This document shows, in pieces, positions 49,953 to 59,388 of a stretch of DNA of 64,000 nt; the first letter of the stretch is position 1, and each line of letters starts with the position of its first letter. Position numbers and translations under genes: made by a program. The notes under the pieces were generated by a model, which was not told the DNA's origin, did no database searches, and saw only the letters and a program-made list of their open reading frames with translations. This DNA is from Rathayibacter sp. VKM Ac-2754. GTDB lineage: Bacteria > Actinomycetota > Actinomycetes > Actinomycetales > Microbacteriaceae. The stretch lies in assembly GCF_009807095.1 (NCBI RefSeq), contig NZ_WUCC01000009.1, positions 1 through 64,000 on the forward strand, read 5' to 3'.

Positions 49953-51938
49953 CTACCCGACGTGCACGCCGGGGCGGCGGGAGCGGCGCGCCTCCGCCCG
50001 CCGCAGCACCTCGCGGGTGACGGGCGCCACCTCGCCGGTGCCGGTGACCAGGAAGCGGAACATGTTGGTCAGCGGGTCGCCCTCGGTCCACTCGAAGTAG
50101 ACCTCGGGGATCACCCCGGTCAGCTCCCGGATCTCGAGCAGCACGGTCGCGATCGTGTTCGGGATGTTCCCGGAGGTGACGGTGAGCACGCGGAACCCGT
50201 GCCGGATCTCGCCGCGCACGAGCAGGTCCTCCTCGAAGTCGGACGAGTCGGTCGCCTGGACCTCGAGGAAGAGCACCGGCGAGCGCCGCGGCAGGTTGCT
50301 GTGATGGTGCTCCTCCGCCAGCTTCTGCCGGTACTCGGCCTCGGATCCGTCGTCGGGCTCGTTCGCGAGGACCCGGATGACGCCGTACTCGTCGGCGTCG
50401 GTGGTGACGAAGTCGAGCGCGGCCGCGTCGAAGGTCACCGAGGTCGCGCGCAGCTGGAACGAGCGGTGCACCCGCGACACCAGCGACACCGTCAGGATCC
50501 CCAGGATGAACACCCCGGCGATCCGCACGCCGTCGGGCCGCTCGACCACGTTGACGACCGTCGTGTAGACGAAGACCAGCGCGATCACCGCGAAGCCGAT
50601 CGCGCGCTTGCGCTGCCTCTTGCGCCTCGCCGAGAGGAACACGGCGACGGAGGCGGAGGTGATCAGCACGAGCACGCCCGTGGCGTACGCCCCGCCCTGC
50701 GCGTCGACGTCGGCCTGGAACAGGATCGTGATGACGAAGGCGATCACCGTGAACACCAGCACCAGCGGGCGCACGGCGGCGGCCCACTGCGGAGCCATCC
50801 CGTAGCGCGGGAGGTAGCGCGGCACGATGTTGAGCAGCCCCGCCATCGCGGAGGCGCCCGCGAACCACAGGATGCAGATCGTGCTGATGTCGTAGACGGT
50901 GCCGAAGGCCTCGCCCAGGTACTCGTGCGCGAGGTAGGCGAGGGCGCGGCCGTTCGCCTCCCCTCCCGACCGGAACTCGGCCTGCGGGATCAGCAGCGTC
51001 GTGACGAAGCTCGACGTGATCAGGAACGCAGACATCGTGACCGCGGCGGTGACGAGCAGCCGCTTGGCGCCGCGGATCCGACCGGCCGGGTTCTCCTCGG
51101 TGTCGCCCGCCTCGCCGCGGATCTGCGGCATCACGGCCACGCCGGTCTCGAACCCCGAGAGCCCGAGCGCCAGCTTCGGGAACACGATCAGCGCGATCCC
51201 CACCATGATCAGCGGATTGCCGTGCTGCGTGTTCAGCGCCGACCACCAGTCGCTGACCACGACCGGGTTCTCGGCGACGTGAGCGAGCGCGACGACGATC
51301 ACCACGGCGTTGAGCACGAGGAACGCCGCCACGAGCACGACCGCGATCGAGATCGCCTCCTTGAAGCCGCGGAGGAACACGACCGCGAGCAGGGTGATCA
51401 GACCCAGGGTGAGCGGCACCTCGGCGCCGTGGAACCACTCCGGGGCGAACGGGTTCTCGACGGCGTGCGCGGTGGCGTCGGCCGCGCTGAGCGTGATGGT
51501 GATCATGAAGTCGGTCGCCGCGAAGCCCAGCAGCACCAGGACGAACAGCTTGCCGCCCCACCACGGCAGCAGCCGCTCGAGCATGGCGATGGAGCCCTCG
51601 CCGCGGAAGCTCTCCTTCGCCACGCGCCGGTAGACGGGCAGCGCGCCGAAGAGCGTCAGCAGCACCAGCACGATCGTCGCCAGCGGCGAGAGCAGGCCCG
51701 CGGCGAGCGCCGCGATCGCGGGCTGGTAGCCGAGCGTCGAGAAGTAGTCGACGCCGGTCAGGCACATCACCCGCCACCACGAGTGCGTCTTCTCGGCGGA
51801 GGAGTGCGGCCCCGGGTGGGTGCCCGCGTTCTCGCGGAGGCCCTCGAGCAGCCACGCCCGCAGGCCGCCGGAAGGCGCCGTGCGGAGCGGGGAGGGTTCG
51901 AGGGCGTCGGCGTCGCCACGGACTGCGGAGGAGGTCAC
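49953..51938 (-). CDS. APC-superfamily amino-acid permease with large C-terminal domain
   Basis: A 661-residue membrane protein. The first 475 residues hold about 12 helices starting [18 protein letters not shown]. The last 180 residues are soluble ([20 protein letters not shown] ... [11 protein letters not shown]) and probably regulatory. The family is often annotated as amino acid transporter and is distantly Kup/GABA-permease-like. The GTG start at 51938 lacks a good ribosome site. Substrate unknown. It converges with the GNAT-AAA gene with only 10 bp between stops. Confidence 0.82.
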   Translation of the reverse strand: MTSSAVRGDADALEPSPLRTAPSGGLRAWLLEGLRENAGTHPGPHSSAEKTHSWWRVMCLTGVDYFSTLGYQPAIAALAAGLLSPLATIVLVLLTLFGALPVYRRVAKESFRGEGSIAMLERLLPWWGGKLFVLVLLGFAATDFMITITLSAADATAHAVENPFAPEWFHGAEVPLTLGLITLLAVVFLRGFKEAISIAVVLVAAFLVLNAVVIVVALAHVAENPVVVSDWWSALNTQHGNPLIMVGIALIVFPKLALGLSGFETGVAVMPQIRGEAGDTEENPAGRIRGAKRLLVTAAVTMSAFLITSSFVTTLLIPQAEFRSGGEANGRALAYLAHEYLGEAFGTVYDISTICILWFAGASAMAGLLNIVPRYLPRYGMAPQWAAAVRPLVLVFTVIAFVITILFQADVDAQGGAYATGVLVLITSASVAVFLSARRKRQRKRAIGFAVIALVFVYTTVVNVVERPDGVRIAGVFILGILTVSLVSRVHRSFQLRATSVTFDAAALDFVTTDADEYGVIRVLANEPDDGSEAEYRQKLAEEHHHSNLPRRSPVLFLEVQATDSSDFEEDLLVRGEIRHGFRVLTVTSGNIPNTIATVLLEIRELTGVIPEVYFEWTEGDPLTNMFRFLVTGTGEVAPVTREVLRRAEARRSRRPGVHVG

Positions 51939-52028
51939 CGGACAGTTCTACTCGCTCGCCACGACCTCCGAGCGCGGATCCCGCGCATCCTTACGGATCC
52001 CTAACGGGCAGTTCCTGGGGAGGAGCGT

Positions 52029-52577
52029 TCAGGCCTCGCGGACCGCGTAGGTGAGCACCGCGTTGCCGGCGCTCGTGATGACGGAGTCGCGCAGCTCCAG
52101 CCGCGTCGGGGGGTCTCCCGCCTCGAACAGGCGCCGACCGGCGCCGGCGACGACCGGGTGGATCATCAGGGTCAGCTCGTCGAGCACGCCCGCGAAGAGG
52201 AGGGTGCGCACGAGCGAGATGCTCGAGAAGAGCGAGATGTCGCCTCCGTCGGTCTGCTTCAGCCCGGTCAGGAACTCGGCGGCGTCGCCCTCGATGAGGG
52301 TGGCGTTCCAGCCGAGCGGGCCCGAGAGGGTCGTGGAGGCGACGTACTTCTCGATCGGGTTGATGAAGGAGGCGAAGGGGTCGTCCGCCGGCGCACTCGG
52401 CCAGTACTCCGACCACTCCTCGTAGCCGGTGCGCCCGAGCACGGCGGTGTCGACCGCGCCGATCATCCGGCCCATCATCGCGCCCAGCTCGGCGTCGAAG
52501 CTGTCGAACTGGAACAGGTTGGGCGACTCGACGACGCCGTCGACCGACATGAAGAGCCCCGCGGTGAGCGTGCGCAT
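52029..52577 (-). CDS. RibD C-terminal/dihydrofolate-reductase-like protein
   Basis: A 182-residue stand-alone RibD_C-type reductase. MRTLTAGLFMSVDGVVESP is the typical first strand and substrate segment. Then AVDTAVLGRTGYEEW, and near the C-terminus LDELTLMIHPVVAGAGRRLFE with its G-x-G-x-x-L-F nucleotide loop. These actinobacterial proteins bind NADPH; the substrate is usually unknown. GGAGG precedes the ATG at 52577. It is transcribed alone, with hairpins on its upstream side. Confidence 0.87.
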   Translation of the reverse strand: MRTLTAGLFMSVDGVVESPNLFQFDSFDAELGAMMGRMIGAVDTAVLGRTGYEEWSEYWPSAPADDPFASFINPIEKYVASTTLSGPLGWNATLIEGDAAEFLTGLKQTDGGDISLFSSISLVRTLLFAGVLDELTLMIHPVVAGAGRRLFEAGDPPTRLELRDSVITSAGNAVLTYAVREA

Positions 52578-52670
52578 GGTGTGCCTCCCGTGACCGCCGA
52601 CTCCCCCGCCGGCTTCGTCCACCATCCCGCACCCCCCGCGCGGGGACAACCGTGCATCCGCGCCGCACAG

Positions 52671-52734
52671 ACAAGGCTGGAAGGCCGATTCCGCCGAGAA
52701 TTCGGCGATCGCGGGATCCCAGCCTCGGTTGTGA
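52671..52734. repeat. Weak hairpin related to the GCACAA...AGGCTG family
   Basis: ACAAGGCTGG and CCAGCCTCGGTTGT form imperfect outer arms; CGCCGA-GAAT-TCGGCG forms an inner perfect hairpin. It lies between nhaA and the reductase gene and shares its vocabulary with the hairpins at 9296 and 54314. Confidence 0.45.
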
Positions 52735-52752
52735 GGCCGATCGCCCCGACCC

Positions 52753-54033
52753 TCAGCTCGCGACGGCCCCCGCGCGGCGGTACCGGCGGTTGCGGACCGC
52801 GAGGATCGCGCCTCCGATGATCGCCGCGAGGAGAGAGCCGGCGAGGACCCCGACCTTCACGTGGTCGTCGGACTCGCTGCCCACGCCGTACGAGAGCTCG
52901 CCGACCAGCAGCGAGACCGTGAAGCCGATGCCCGCGACGAACGACATCCCGATGACGTCGATCCAGCGCAGGGTCGGGTCGATGACGATCCCGCGGAACC
53001 GGGTGAGCAGGAACGTGCTGCCCGAGATGCCGATCGCCTTGCCGAGCACGAGACCCGCGATGATGCCGAGCGCGATCGAGTCCTGGAACGACTCGACGAG
53101 CCCCGAGAAGCCGCCGACGGTGACGCCCGCCGAGAAGAACGCGAAGACGGGGACGGCGAACGTCGTCGAGAGCACGCTCCAGCGGTCCGCGAAGTGCGCG
53201 GCGAGGCCGTCGTAGAGGGGGCGGCCCTCGGCGTCCGCGCCGGTCTGCACGCGGGCGCGCTTCGTCGCGACGACGGGCACCGTGAAGCCGAGCAGCACGC
53301 CGGCGACGGTCGCGTGCACCCCGGAGGCGTGCACCAGCGCCCACGTCGCCACGGCCAGCGGGATGAGCACCCACCACGCGCGCACGCCGCGCTGCACGCA
53401 GACGGCGAAGACCGCGAGCGGCACGAGGGCGAGGGCGAGCAGGAGCGCGTCGATCCCCGCGGTGTAGAAGACGGCGATGATCGTGATCGCCAGCAGGTCG
53501 TCGACCACGGCGAGCGTCAGGAGGAACGTGCGCAGCGCCGGCGGCAGGAACTTGCCGACCACGGCGATGACCGCGACCGCGAAGGCGATGTCGGTCGCCG
53601 CCGGGATGGCCCAGCCGTCGAGGGCGGCGCCTCCGCGGGGCAGGTTCACGAGGACGAAGATCAGCGCGGGGACGGCGACTCCGCCGGCCGCGGCGACGAT
53701 CGGGACGATCGCGGTGCGCGGGTCGCGGAGCTTGCCGGCGACGAACTCCTCCTTGAGCTCGAGGCCCACGACGAAGAAGAAGATCGCCAGCAGCCCGTCC
53801 GCCGCCCAGGCGCCGACGCTCAGGTTCAGGTGCAGCGCCTCGGGCCCGAAGGAGAAGTCGCGGATCGCGTCGTAGAGCCCCGAGGCCGGGCTGTTGGCGA
53901 TGATCAGCGCGAGCAGCGTCGCGGTGAGGAGGAAGGCGCCGCCGACCGTGTCCTTCTGGAGGGTCTGGCGGAGCCCGCGCCAGATGGCGTGCGGGGCCTG
54001 GTCGGCGGGCAGGGGGGTGTGCGGATGCGTCAT
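52753..54033 (-). CDS. nhaA: Na+/H+ antiporter NhaA
   Basis: A 426-residue NhaA antiporter. FFFVVGLELKEEF, AAGGVAVPALIF, PAATDIAFAVAVIAVVG and LAVVDDLLAITIIAVFYT are family signatures; the DD pair in VVDDL is the Na+/H+ site equivalent to E. coli Asp163/Asp164. About 11-12 helices. The ATG at 54033 has GGAAGAG upstream. Function is cytosolic pH and sodium homeostasis. It appears monocistronic. Confidence 0.94.
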   Translation of the reverse strand: MTHPHTPLPADQAPHAIWRGLRQTLQKDTVGGAFLLTATLLALIIANSPASGLYDAIRDFSFGPEALHLNLSVGAWAADGLLAIFFFVVGLELKEEFVAGKLRDPRTAIVPIVAAAGGVAVPALIFVLVNLPRGGAALDGWAIPAATDIAFAVAVIAVVGKFLPPALRTFLLTLAVVDDLLAITIIAVFYTAGIDALLLALALVPLAVFAVCVQRGVRAWWVLIPLAVATWALVHASGVHATVAGVLLGFTVPVVATKRARVQTGADAEGRPLYDGLAAHFADRWSVLSTTFAVPVFAFFSAGVTVGGFSGLVESFQDSIALGIIAGLVLGKAIGISGSTFLLTRFRGIVIDPTLRWIDVIGMSFVAGIGFTVSLLVGELSYGVGSESDDHVKVGVLAGSLLAAIIGGAILAVRNRRYRRAGAVAS

Positions 54034-54100
54034 GGGTCTCTTCCGGAAGGGAGGGAGTCGGGAGACGCGGCCGCGGGCTCGGAGGAGGGGCGGACGCGGA

Positions 54101-54262
54101 TCAGACGCGTGGCGGCGGGCAGCCGGCGATCTCGCCGTGGGCGTTCGTGCCCCACGAGCTGAGCCAGCCGTTGGTCCCCGAGGCGCGCTTCGTGAGGAGC
54201 AGGCGGTTCGGGTACGCCGCAGCGGCACGCGCGAGAGCGCGCCGGAGCGGGAGGAGAGACAT
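54101..54262 (-). CDS. Doubtful small protein
   Basis: A 53-residue frame from an ATG at 54262 with GCAGGG just before it. The product has a basic, Leu/Arg/Ala-rich N-terminal half and ends NGWLSSWGTNAHGEIAGCP, which looks more like real protein than the shadows around it. No family is recognised. It could equally be nhaA leader sequence. Confidence 0.3.
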   Translation of the reverse strand: MSLLPLRRALARAAAAYPNRLLLTKRASGTNGWLSSWGTNAHGEIAGCPPPRV

Positions 54263-54313
54263 CCCTGCGAGTTTACCGAGCGCACCTGAGCGCGCACAGA
54301 GGGAGAGGCCCGC

Positions 54314-54384
54314 GCACAAGTGAGGCTGAGAGGCCGGACCCGCCCGGGAAACGGGGGGACGCGGCCTCTCAGCCTCACTCGTGC
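54314..54384. terminator. 23-bp-stem hairpin after RNase J
   Basis: Arms 54314-54336 and 54362-54384 pair over 23 bp with one G-U-type mismatch around 25 nt. It lies 38 bp beyond the RNase J stop on the minus strand, the right place for its terminator. The arms begin GCACAAGTGAGGCTGA, related to the hairpin at 9296. Confidence 0.65.
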
Positions 54385-54421
54385 ACGCCGGGCGGAGGCG
54401 CACTGCCCCCGCCCGAGCGGA

Positions 54422-56128
54422 TCACTCCTCGACGACGATCGTGGTGATGACCGGGTTGCGGCGGTGGCGGCGGGTCAGCCAGCGGCCGAGGGTGCGGGTG
54501 ATCAGCGCCTCGATCGCCTCGCGGTCGGTCGGCTTGCCGGCGGCCTGCAGCACCGCGTCGTCGATCGCCTTGCTCGCGTTGGCCTTCCAGCCCGGCTCCT
54601 CGACGAAGCCGCGGGTGAAGAACTCCACCGGCTCGCCGAGCGTTCCGCGGTCGAGGTCGACGATCGCGAGGACCGTGATGGCGCCCTCCTCCGCGAGCAC
54701 GCGGCGGTCGATCATCGCGTCCTCGGTGGCGACGCCCATCGTGGTGCCGTCGACCAGGATCTGGTCGGCCGGGATGCGTCCGCTGATGCGCGAGCGGCCC
54801 TTGACGAGGTCGATCGAGACGCCGTCCTCGATGACGAAGACGTTCTTCTCGTCGATCCCGGTGCGGGTCGCGATCGCCGCGTTGGCGGTGAGGTGGCGCC
54901 ACTCGCCGTGCACGGGCAGCACGGCGGTCGGCCGGAGGATGTTGTAGCAGTAGGCGAGCTCGCCCGCGCTGGCGTGACCCGAGACGTGCACCTTGGCGTT
55001 GCCCTTGTGCACGACGGTCGCGCCCCAGCGGGTGAACGCGTTGATGATCCGGTAGATCGCGTTCTCGTTGCCGGGGATCAGCGAGCTGGCCAGCAGGACG
55101 GTGTCGCCCGGGCCGATGTCGATGATGTGGTCCTTGTTGGCCATGCGCGAGAGCGCGGCCATCGGCTCGCCCTGCGAACCGGTGCAGATCATCACGATCT
55201 CGGTCGCCGGCAGCTTCTCGAGCACCTTCATGTCGACCACGAGACCCGCGGGGATCTTGAGGTAGCCGAGCTCGGCGGCGATGCCCATGTTGCGGACCAT
55301 CGAGCGGCCGACGAAGGCCACCTTGCGGCCGTGGCGCTGCGCGGCGTCGAGCACCTGCTGGATGCGGTGCACGTGGCTGGCGAAGCTCGAGACGACGATG
55401 CGACGCGGAGCGGTGCGGAACACCTGGTCGATCGCGGGGGCGAGGTCGCCCTCCGAGATCGCGAAGCCGGGCACGTCGGCGTTGGTCGAGTCGACGAGGA
55501 ACAGGTCGACGCCCTCGTCGCCGAGGCGCGCGAAGCCGGGGAGGTCGGTGGTGCGCCCGTCGAGCGGGAACTGGTCCATCTTGAAGTCGCCCGTGTGCAG
55601 CACGAGGCCGGCCTCGGTGCGGATCGCGACGGCGAGGCCGTCGGGGATCGAGTGGTTCACCGCGAGGAACTCGAGGTCGAAGACGCCCGCGTCGACGCGG
55701 TCGCCCTCCTTGACCGGGCGGGTGCGCGGGGTGATGCGGTGCTCCTGGAGCTTCGCGCTGATCAGCGCGAGCGTGAAGGTCGAGGCGATGATCGGGATGT
55801 CGCCGCGCTCCTTGAGGAGGTAGGGCACACCGCCGATGTGGTCCTCGTGACCGTGGGTGAGCACGATCGCCTCGATGTCCTTCAGACGCGAGCGGATCGC
55901 GGCGAAGTCGGGCAGGATCACGTCGATGCCGGGCTGGTTCTCCTCGGGGAAGAGGACGCCGCAGTCCACGATGAGCAGCTTGCCCTTGTGCTCGAAGACG
56001 GTCATGTTGCGACCGATCTCGCCGAGCCCGCCGAGCGGGGTGATGCGCATCCCGCCCTTCTCGAGGGGCTTGGGCGTGGGGAGCTCGAGGTGGTGACGAG
56101 CGGGCTTGGCGGTGCGGGTGTTTCTCAT
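54422..56128 (-). CDS. rnj: Ribonuclease J
   Basis: A 568-residue metallo-beta-lactamase/beta-CASP RNase. LTHGHEDHIGG is the HxHxDH zinc motif; HTGDFKMD and the beta-CASP motifs GNAKVHVSGHASAGE and VLPVHGEWRHL complete the site. It is an exo- and endoribonuclease in mRNA decay and rRNA processing. The 27-residue N-terminal extension (RNTRTAKPARHHLE) is basic, as in other actinobacterial forms. It often follows dapA; here the upstream neighbour is a MerR gene about 260 bp away. GGAAAG precedes the ATG. Confidence 0.94.
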   Translation of the reverse strand: MRNTRTAKPARHHLELPTPKPLEKGGMRITPLGGLGEIGRNMTVFEHKGKLLIVDCGVLFPEENQPGIDVILPDFAAIRSRLKDIEAIVLTHGHEDHIGGVPYLLKERGDIPIIASTFTLALISAKLQEHRITPRTRPVKEGDRVDAGVFDLEFLAVNHSIPDGLAVAIRTEAGLVLHTGDFKMDQFPLDGRTTDLPGFARLGDEGVDLFLVDSTNADVPGFAISEGDLAPAIDQVFRTAPRRIVVSSFASHVHRIQQVLDAAQRHGRKVAFVGRSMVRNMGIAAELGYLKIPAGLVVDMKVLEKLPATEIVMICTGSQGEPMAALSRMANKDHIIDIGPGDTVLLASSLIPGNENAIYRIINAFTRWGATVVHKGNAKVHVSGHASAGELAYCYNILRPTAVLPVHGEWRHLTANAAIATRTGIDEKNVFVIEDGVSIDLVKGRSRISGRIPADQILVDGTTMGVATEDAMIDRRVLAEEGAITVLAIVDLDRGTLGEPVEFFTRGFVEEPGWKANASKAIDDAVLQAAGKPTDREAIEALITRTLGRWLTRRHRRNPVITTIVVEE

Positions 56129-56389
56129 GAGTGCTTTCCGGTGAGGGAGGAGTCCGGTTGGCGGCGCGATGGCGCAGGGCTGCGGAGTTCTCGGTAGGGG
56201 TGTCTCGCATCCGGCGTGCTCCTCCGGCGGACTGGCGCGGAAGGGGCGGTGCGGGTGGTCGCGAGGGCGATCAGGGGTGCGCGGAACGATCTGTCGTCCG
56301 CGGCTGCTGCTCCTAGTCTGCCAGCGATCGCTGCGCCCTGACGACGGGACGCCGATCCCGGGTATGTCGCGCGCCTCCGGGGGGTGCGC

Positions 56390-56755
56390 TCAGCGGGTCG
56401 AGAGCAGCTCCACGAACTCGTCGGCCATCGCCAGCTGCGCCTGCAGGGTGGCGCGGCGCTCGCGGGCCTGCTCGACGAAGCGGCCGAGCTCGGCGCGGTC
56501 CTCGGGGTCGCCTCCGTGCGCCTCGATGCGGTCGATGACGCGCAGCAGGGCCGCCATCTCGTCGAGCGAGAAGCCGAGCGGCTTCATCCGGCGGATGAGG
56601 ATGAGGCGGTCGTGGTCGTCCTGCGTGTAGAGGCGGAAGCCGCCCTCGGTGCGGCCCGACGCGGTCACGAGGCCGACCTCGTCGTAGTGGCGCAGGGTGC
56701 GCAGCGACATCCCGGTCTTCTCGGCGAGCTCGCCGATGTGCATCGTGACCGGCAT
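56390..56755 (-). CDS. MerR-family regulator
   Basis: A 121-residue MerR protein: MHIGELAEKTGMSLRTLRHYDEVGLV is the helix-turn-helix, GGFRLYTQDDHDRLILIRRMKPLGFSLDEM the wing and second helix pair, followed by a dimerisation helix. There is no Cys-based metal site, so the signal is unlikely to be a thiophilic metal. I start at the ATG at 56755, four bases after GGGAGG; an ATG at 56743 is the alternative. It is divergent from a SulP transporter and shares a perfect 16-bp palindrome with it. Confidence 0.87.
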   Translation of the reverse strand: MPVTMHIGELAEKTGMSLRTLRHYDEVGLVTASGRTEGGFRLYTQDDHDRLILIRRMKPLGFSLDEMAALLRVIDRIEAHGGDPEDRAELGRFVEQARERRATLQAQLAMADEFVELLSTR

Positions 56756-56772
56756 CCGACCTCCCGAGAGCA

Positions 56773-56788
56773 ACCCTCACGTGAGGGT
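56773..56788. promoter_or_regulatory. Perfect 16-bp palindrome, likely MerR operator
   Basis: ACCCTCACGTGAGGGT is fully self-complementary and lies 18 bp before the MerR start, in the gap with the divergent SulP gene (56893). CTCACGTGAG-type palindromes are typical MerR-family operators in actinobacteria. Confidence 0.65.
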
Positions 56789-56892
56789 AGGGTTGGCGCA
56801 GGGCGTTCGCCCGCCCCCACATTCTTCCCTGCGCCGAGCCGCGTCTCGCGCCTTCCGACTCTCGCGACGAGAGCCACGACTCCTGGAGCTCC

Positions 56893-58383
56893 ATGACCGC
56901 CACCGCCCTGTCCCGCCCCGAGCACTCCGTGAGGACGGCGCTGCGCACGCCGCGGATCCTCAGCCGCGAGGTGCTGGCCGGCCTCGTCGTCGCCCTCGCC
57001 CTCATCCCCGAGGCGATCTCGTTCTCGATCATCGCCGGAGTCGACCCGCGGGTCGGCCTGTTCTCCTCCTTCGTGATGGCGGTCACCATCGCCTTCCTCG
57101 GCGGCCGCCCCGCCATGATCACCGCGGCGACCGGAGCGGTCGCACTCGTGATCGCGCCTGTCGCCCGCGACTACGGGATGGACTACTTCATCGCGACCGT
57201 GATCCTCGCCGGGGTCTTCCAGATCGTCCTCGGTCTGCTCGGGGTCGCGAAGCTGATGCGCTTCATCCCCCGGAGCGTCATGGTCGGCTTCGTCAACTCG
57301 CTCGCGATCCTGATCTTCAGCGCGCAGATCCCGAACCTGATCGGCGTGCCGTGGCTCGTCTATCCGCTCGTCGCGGTCGGCATCGTGATCATGGTGGTGA
57401 TGCCGCGCGTGACGAAGGTGGTGCCGGCTCCGCTGGTCGCGATTGTGCTCATCACCGTGGCCGTCGTCGTGACCGCGATCGCCGTGCCGACCGTCGGCGA
57501 CCAGGGCGAGCTGCCGCGCAGCCTCCCCGAGCTGTTCGTGCCGGACGTGCCGCTGACCTGGGAGACCCTCACGATCATCGCGCCGTTCTCGATCGCGATG
57601 GCGCTGGTCGGCCTCCTCGAGTCGCTGATGACGGCGAAGCTCGTCGACGACATCACCGACACCCGCTCGCAGAAGACCCGCGAGTCGCTCGGGCAGGGTG
57701 CGGCGAACGTGCTGTCGGGCCTCTTCGGCGGCATGGGCGGCTGCGCGATGATCGGCCAGACGATGATCAACGTGAAGGCGTCGGGCGCCCGCACGCGCAT
57801 CTCGACGTTCCTCGCGGGCGTGTTCCTGCTGATCCTCGTGGTCGTGCTCGGCGACATCGTGGCCGTCATCCCGATGGCCGCCCTGGTCGCCGTGATGGTG
57901 ATGGTGTCGGTCGCCACCTTCGACTGGCACAGCATCCGCCCCTCGACCCTGCGCCGGATGCCGCTCGGCGAGACCCTGGTGATGGTCGCGACCGTCGTCG
58001 TCGTGGTCGTCACCCACAACCTGGCGATCGGAGTGATCATCGGCGTCATCGCCGCGATGGTCGTCTTCGCCCGCCGCGTCGCGCACTTCGCCACGGTCGA
58101 GCGCATGGTGTCGGAGGGGACCGCGCACTACCGCGTGACGGGCGAGCTGTTCTTCGCCTCCAGCAACGACCTGACGACGCAGTTCGAGTACGCGGAGGAC
58201 CCGGCCCGCGTCGTCATCGACCTGTCGGGCTCGCACGTCTGGGACGCCTCGACCGTCGCGGCCCTCGACGCGATCACCACCAAGTACGAGCGCCACGGCA
58301 AGCACGCGGTGATCGAGGGGATGAACGCGGCCTCCACCCGGATGCACGACCGCCTCGCCGGGAATCTCGGCGCCGGGCACTGA
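56893..58383 (+). CDS. SulP-family anion transporter with STAS domain
   Basis: A 496-residue SulP/SLC26 protein. The membrane part (about 25-395) begins ILSREVLAGLVVALALIPEAISFSIIAGVDP, a family hallmark; GLFGGMGGCAMIGQTMINVKASGARTRIST follows. The C-terminal STAS domain (about 405-490) holds VVIDLSGSHVWDASTVAALD. Bacterial members carry sulfate, bicarbonate or dicarboxylates. The ATG at 56893 has GGAG upstream. The MerR operator beside it suggests ligand-induced expression. Confidence 0.92.
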   Translation: MTATALSRPEHSVRTALRTPRILSREVLAGLVVALALIPEAISFSIIAGVDPRVGLFSSFVMAVTIAFLGGRPAMITAATGAVALVIAPVARDYGMDYFIATVILAGVFQIVLGLLGVAKLMRFIPRSVMVGFVNSLAILIFSAQIPNLIGVPWLVYPLVAVGIVIMVVMPRVTKVVPAPLVAIVLITVAVVVTAIAVPTVGDQGELPRSLPELFVPDVPLTWETLTIIAPFSIAMALVGLLESLMTAKLVDDITDTRSQKTRESLGQGAANVLSGLFGGMGGCAMIGQTMINVKASGARTRISTFLAGVFLLILVVVLGDIVAVIPMAALVAVMVMVSVATFDWHSIRPSTLRRMPLGETLVMVATVVVVVVTHNLAIGVIIGVIAAMVVFARRVAHFATVERMVSEGTAHYRVTGELFFASSNDLTTQFEYAEDPARVVIDLSGSHVWDASTVAALDAITTKYERHGKHAVIEGMNAASTRMHDRLAGNLGAGH

Positions 58384-58430
58384 CCGGCGCCGGGCCGTGC
58401 GGGACCACCGTCGCGATCACCAGCCGTCCC

Positions 58431-58560
58431 CGAGTGGACGCAGAACGGGGTCTGCGGCCGGGGCAGGGCCCGTCTCCCGTCCAGTCGTCCGTGCAGGTGC
58501 TCGCGAGTCGACGCTGACGGGGGTGGGAGCGGGATACGGAGCCCGTCCCGCGTCCACTCG
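58431..58560. repeat. Long imperfect inverted repeat after the SulP gene
   Basis: Arms 58431-58450 and 58541-58560 match at 17 of 20 positions (CGAGTGGACGC core), enclosing 90 bases that themselves hold GGGCCCG- and ACGGG-type hairpins. It fills most of the 253-bp gap to the next gene, which otherwise shows nothing beyond a promoter. Confidence 0.55.
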
Positions 58561-58636
58561 CGCGGGCGGGCCGTGTCGCGGGACGTCGACGGCGGAGCAG
58601 GCGTGACGCAGGTCGGACGGCGCCTAGCATCGGGGC

Positions 58637-59248
58637 ATGGCCCTCCTGCATCACGCGACGATCACGCCGACCAAGCTCGAGCTCGTCGAGGCGTGGGCCC
58701 CGGCTCAGCCGTGGAGCCCGGCCGGAGGCTTCGCGCAGCTCGGCGCGTACCGGTTCGACGACCCCGCGGGCGAGGTGGGCATCGAGGCGCTCATCGTGCA
58801 GGCTCCCGGCGGGCCCGTTCTGCAGGTGCCGGTGACCTACCGGGGCGCACCGCTCGAGGGCGGCGAGCCGTGGCTGATCGGCACGACGATCCACTCGGTG
58901 CTCGGCGACCGCTGGGTGTACGACGCGGCGGGCGACCCGGTCGCGGTCGCCGCCTTCGCCACCGCGATCCGCACGGGCGGGGTGCAGGCCGACATCGAGT
59001 TCGAGACCGACGGAGTGAGGGAGCGGGTCGATCCGACCACGACGGTCCGCGGCAGCGGCTCCGCCTCGGAGGCGGTCGCCGTGCCCTCGACGGTCAGCAC
59101 CCGAAGCGACGAGCACTCGACGGTCGTCGAGGCCGACGAGTTCGTGCTGACGCTGCGCCGGGTGCTCGACGACGCACCGGCCGAGGGCGAGACCCTCGTC
59201 GGCAGCTGGTCCGGCTCCACTCCGACCATCCTCGCGACTCTGGCCTGA
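58637..59248 (+). CDS. Maltokinase N-terminal cap-like domain protein
   Basis: A 203-residue protein resembling the CG0192/maltokinase N-cap family of actinobacteria: LHHATITPTKLELVEAWAPAQPW, YRFDDPAGEVGIEALIV, VPVTYRGAPLEGGEPWLIGTTIHSVLGDRWVYDAAGDPVA. In maltokinase this cap precedes the kinase domain; here it stands alone and is followed by a 70-residue Thr/Ser/Val-rich part. The function of the free form is not established. It has a hairpin on its downstream side and is not near kinase genes. Confidence 0.78.
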   Translation: MALLHHATITPTKLELVEAWAPAQPWSPAGGFAQLGAYRFDDPAGEVGIEALIVQAPGGPVLQVPVTYRGAPLEGGEPWLIGTTIHSVLGDRWVYDAAGDPVAVAAFATAIRTGGVQADIEFETDGVRERVDPTTTVRGSGSASEAVAVPSTVSTRSDEHSTVVEADEFVLTLRRVLDDAPAEGETLVGSWSGSTPTILATLA

Positions 59249-59293
59249 CCGACTCCGAGCGCCTGCTGATCGAGTCCGTCGAGGACACGCACG

Positions 59294-59354
59294 ACATCAG
59301 CTGAGAGGGGGGTGCCTCGCTCGTCGGCCGAGGGACACTCCTGTCAGCTGATGT
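59294..59354. terminator. Hairpin between convergent genes (ACATCAGCTGA arms)
   Basis: Perfect 11-bp arms at 59294-59304 and 59344-59354 enclose 39 nt that hold a second small stem (GTGCCTCG with CGAGGGACAC). It lies between the convergent cap-domain and rocD genes, fitting a bidirectional terminator. Confidence 0.6.
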
Positions 59355-59388
59355 TGCGCCGGCGCCTGACGTGAAGCGGCGCCGCGGC

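Larger units (their letters stand above)
54034..54421. other. 388-bp gap between RNase J and nhaA
   Basis: Contains the strong hairpin 54314-54384 next to the RNase J stop, and a doubtful 53-codon frame at 54101-54262. The part nearest nhaA is its probable promoter and leader. Nothing else is evident. Confidence 0.55.

Noticed and set aside
54422-56128. Missing dapA beside RNase J as evidence of rearrangement
   Set aside because: The dapA-rnj pairing is common but not universal, and nothing at the flanks shows a breakpoint.
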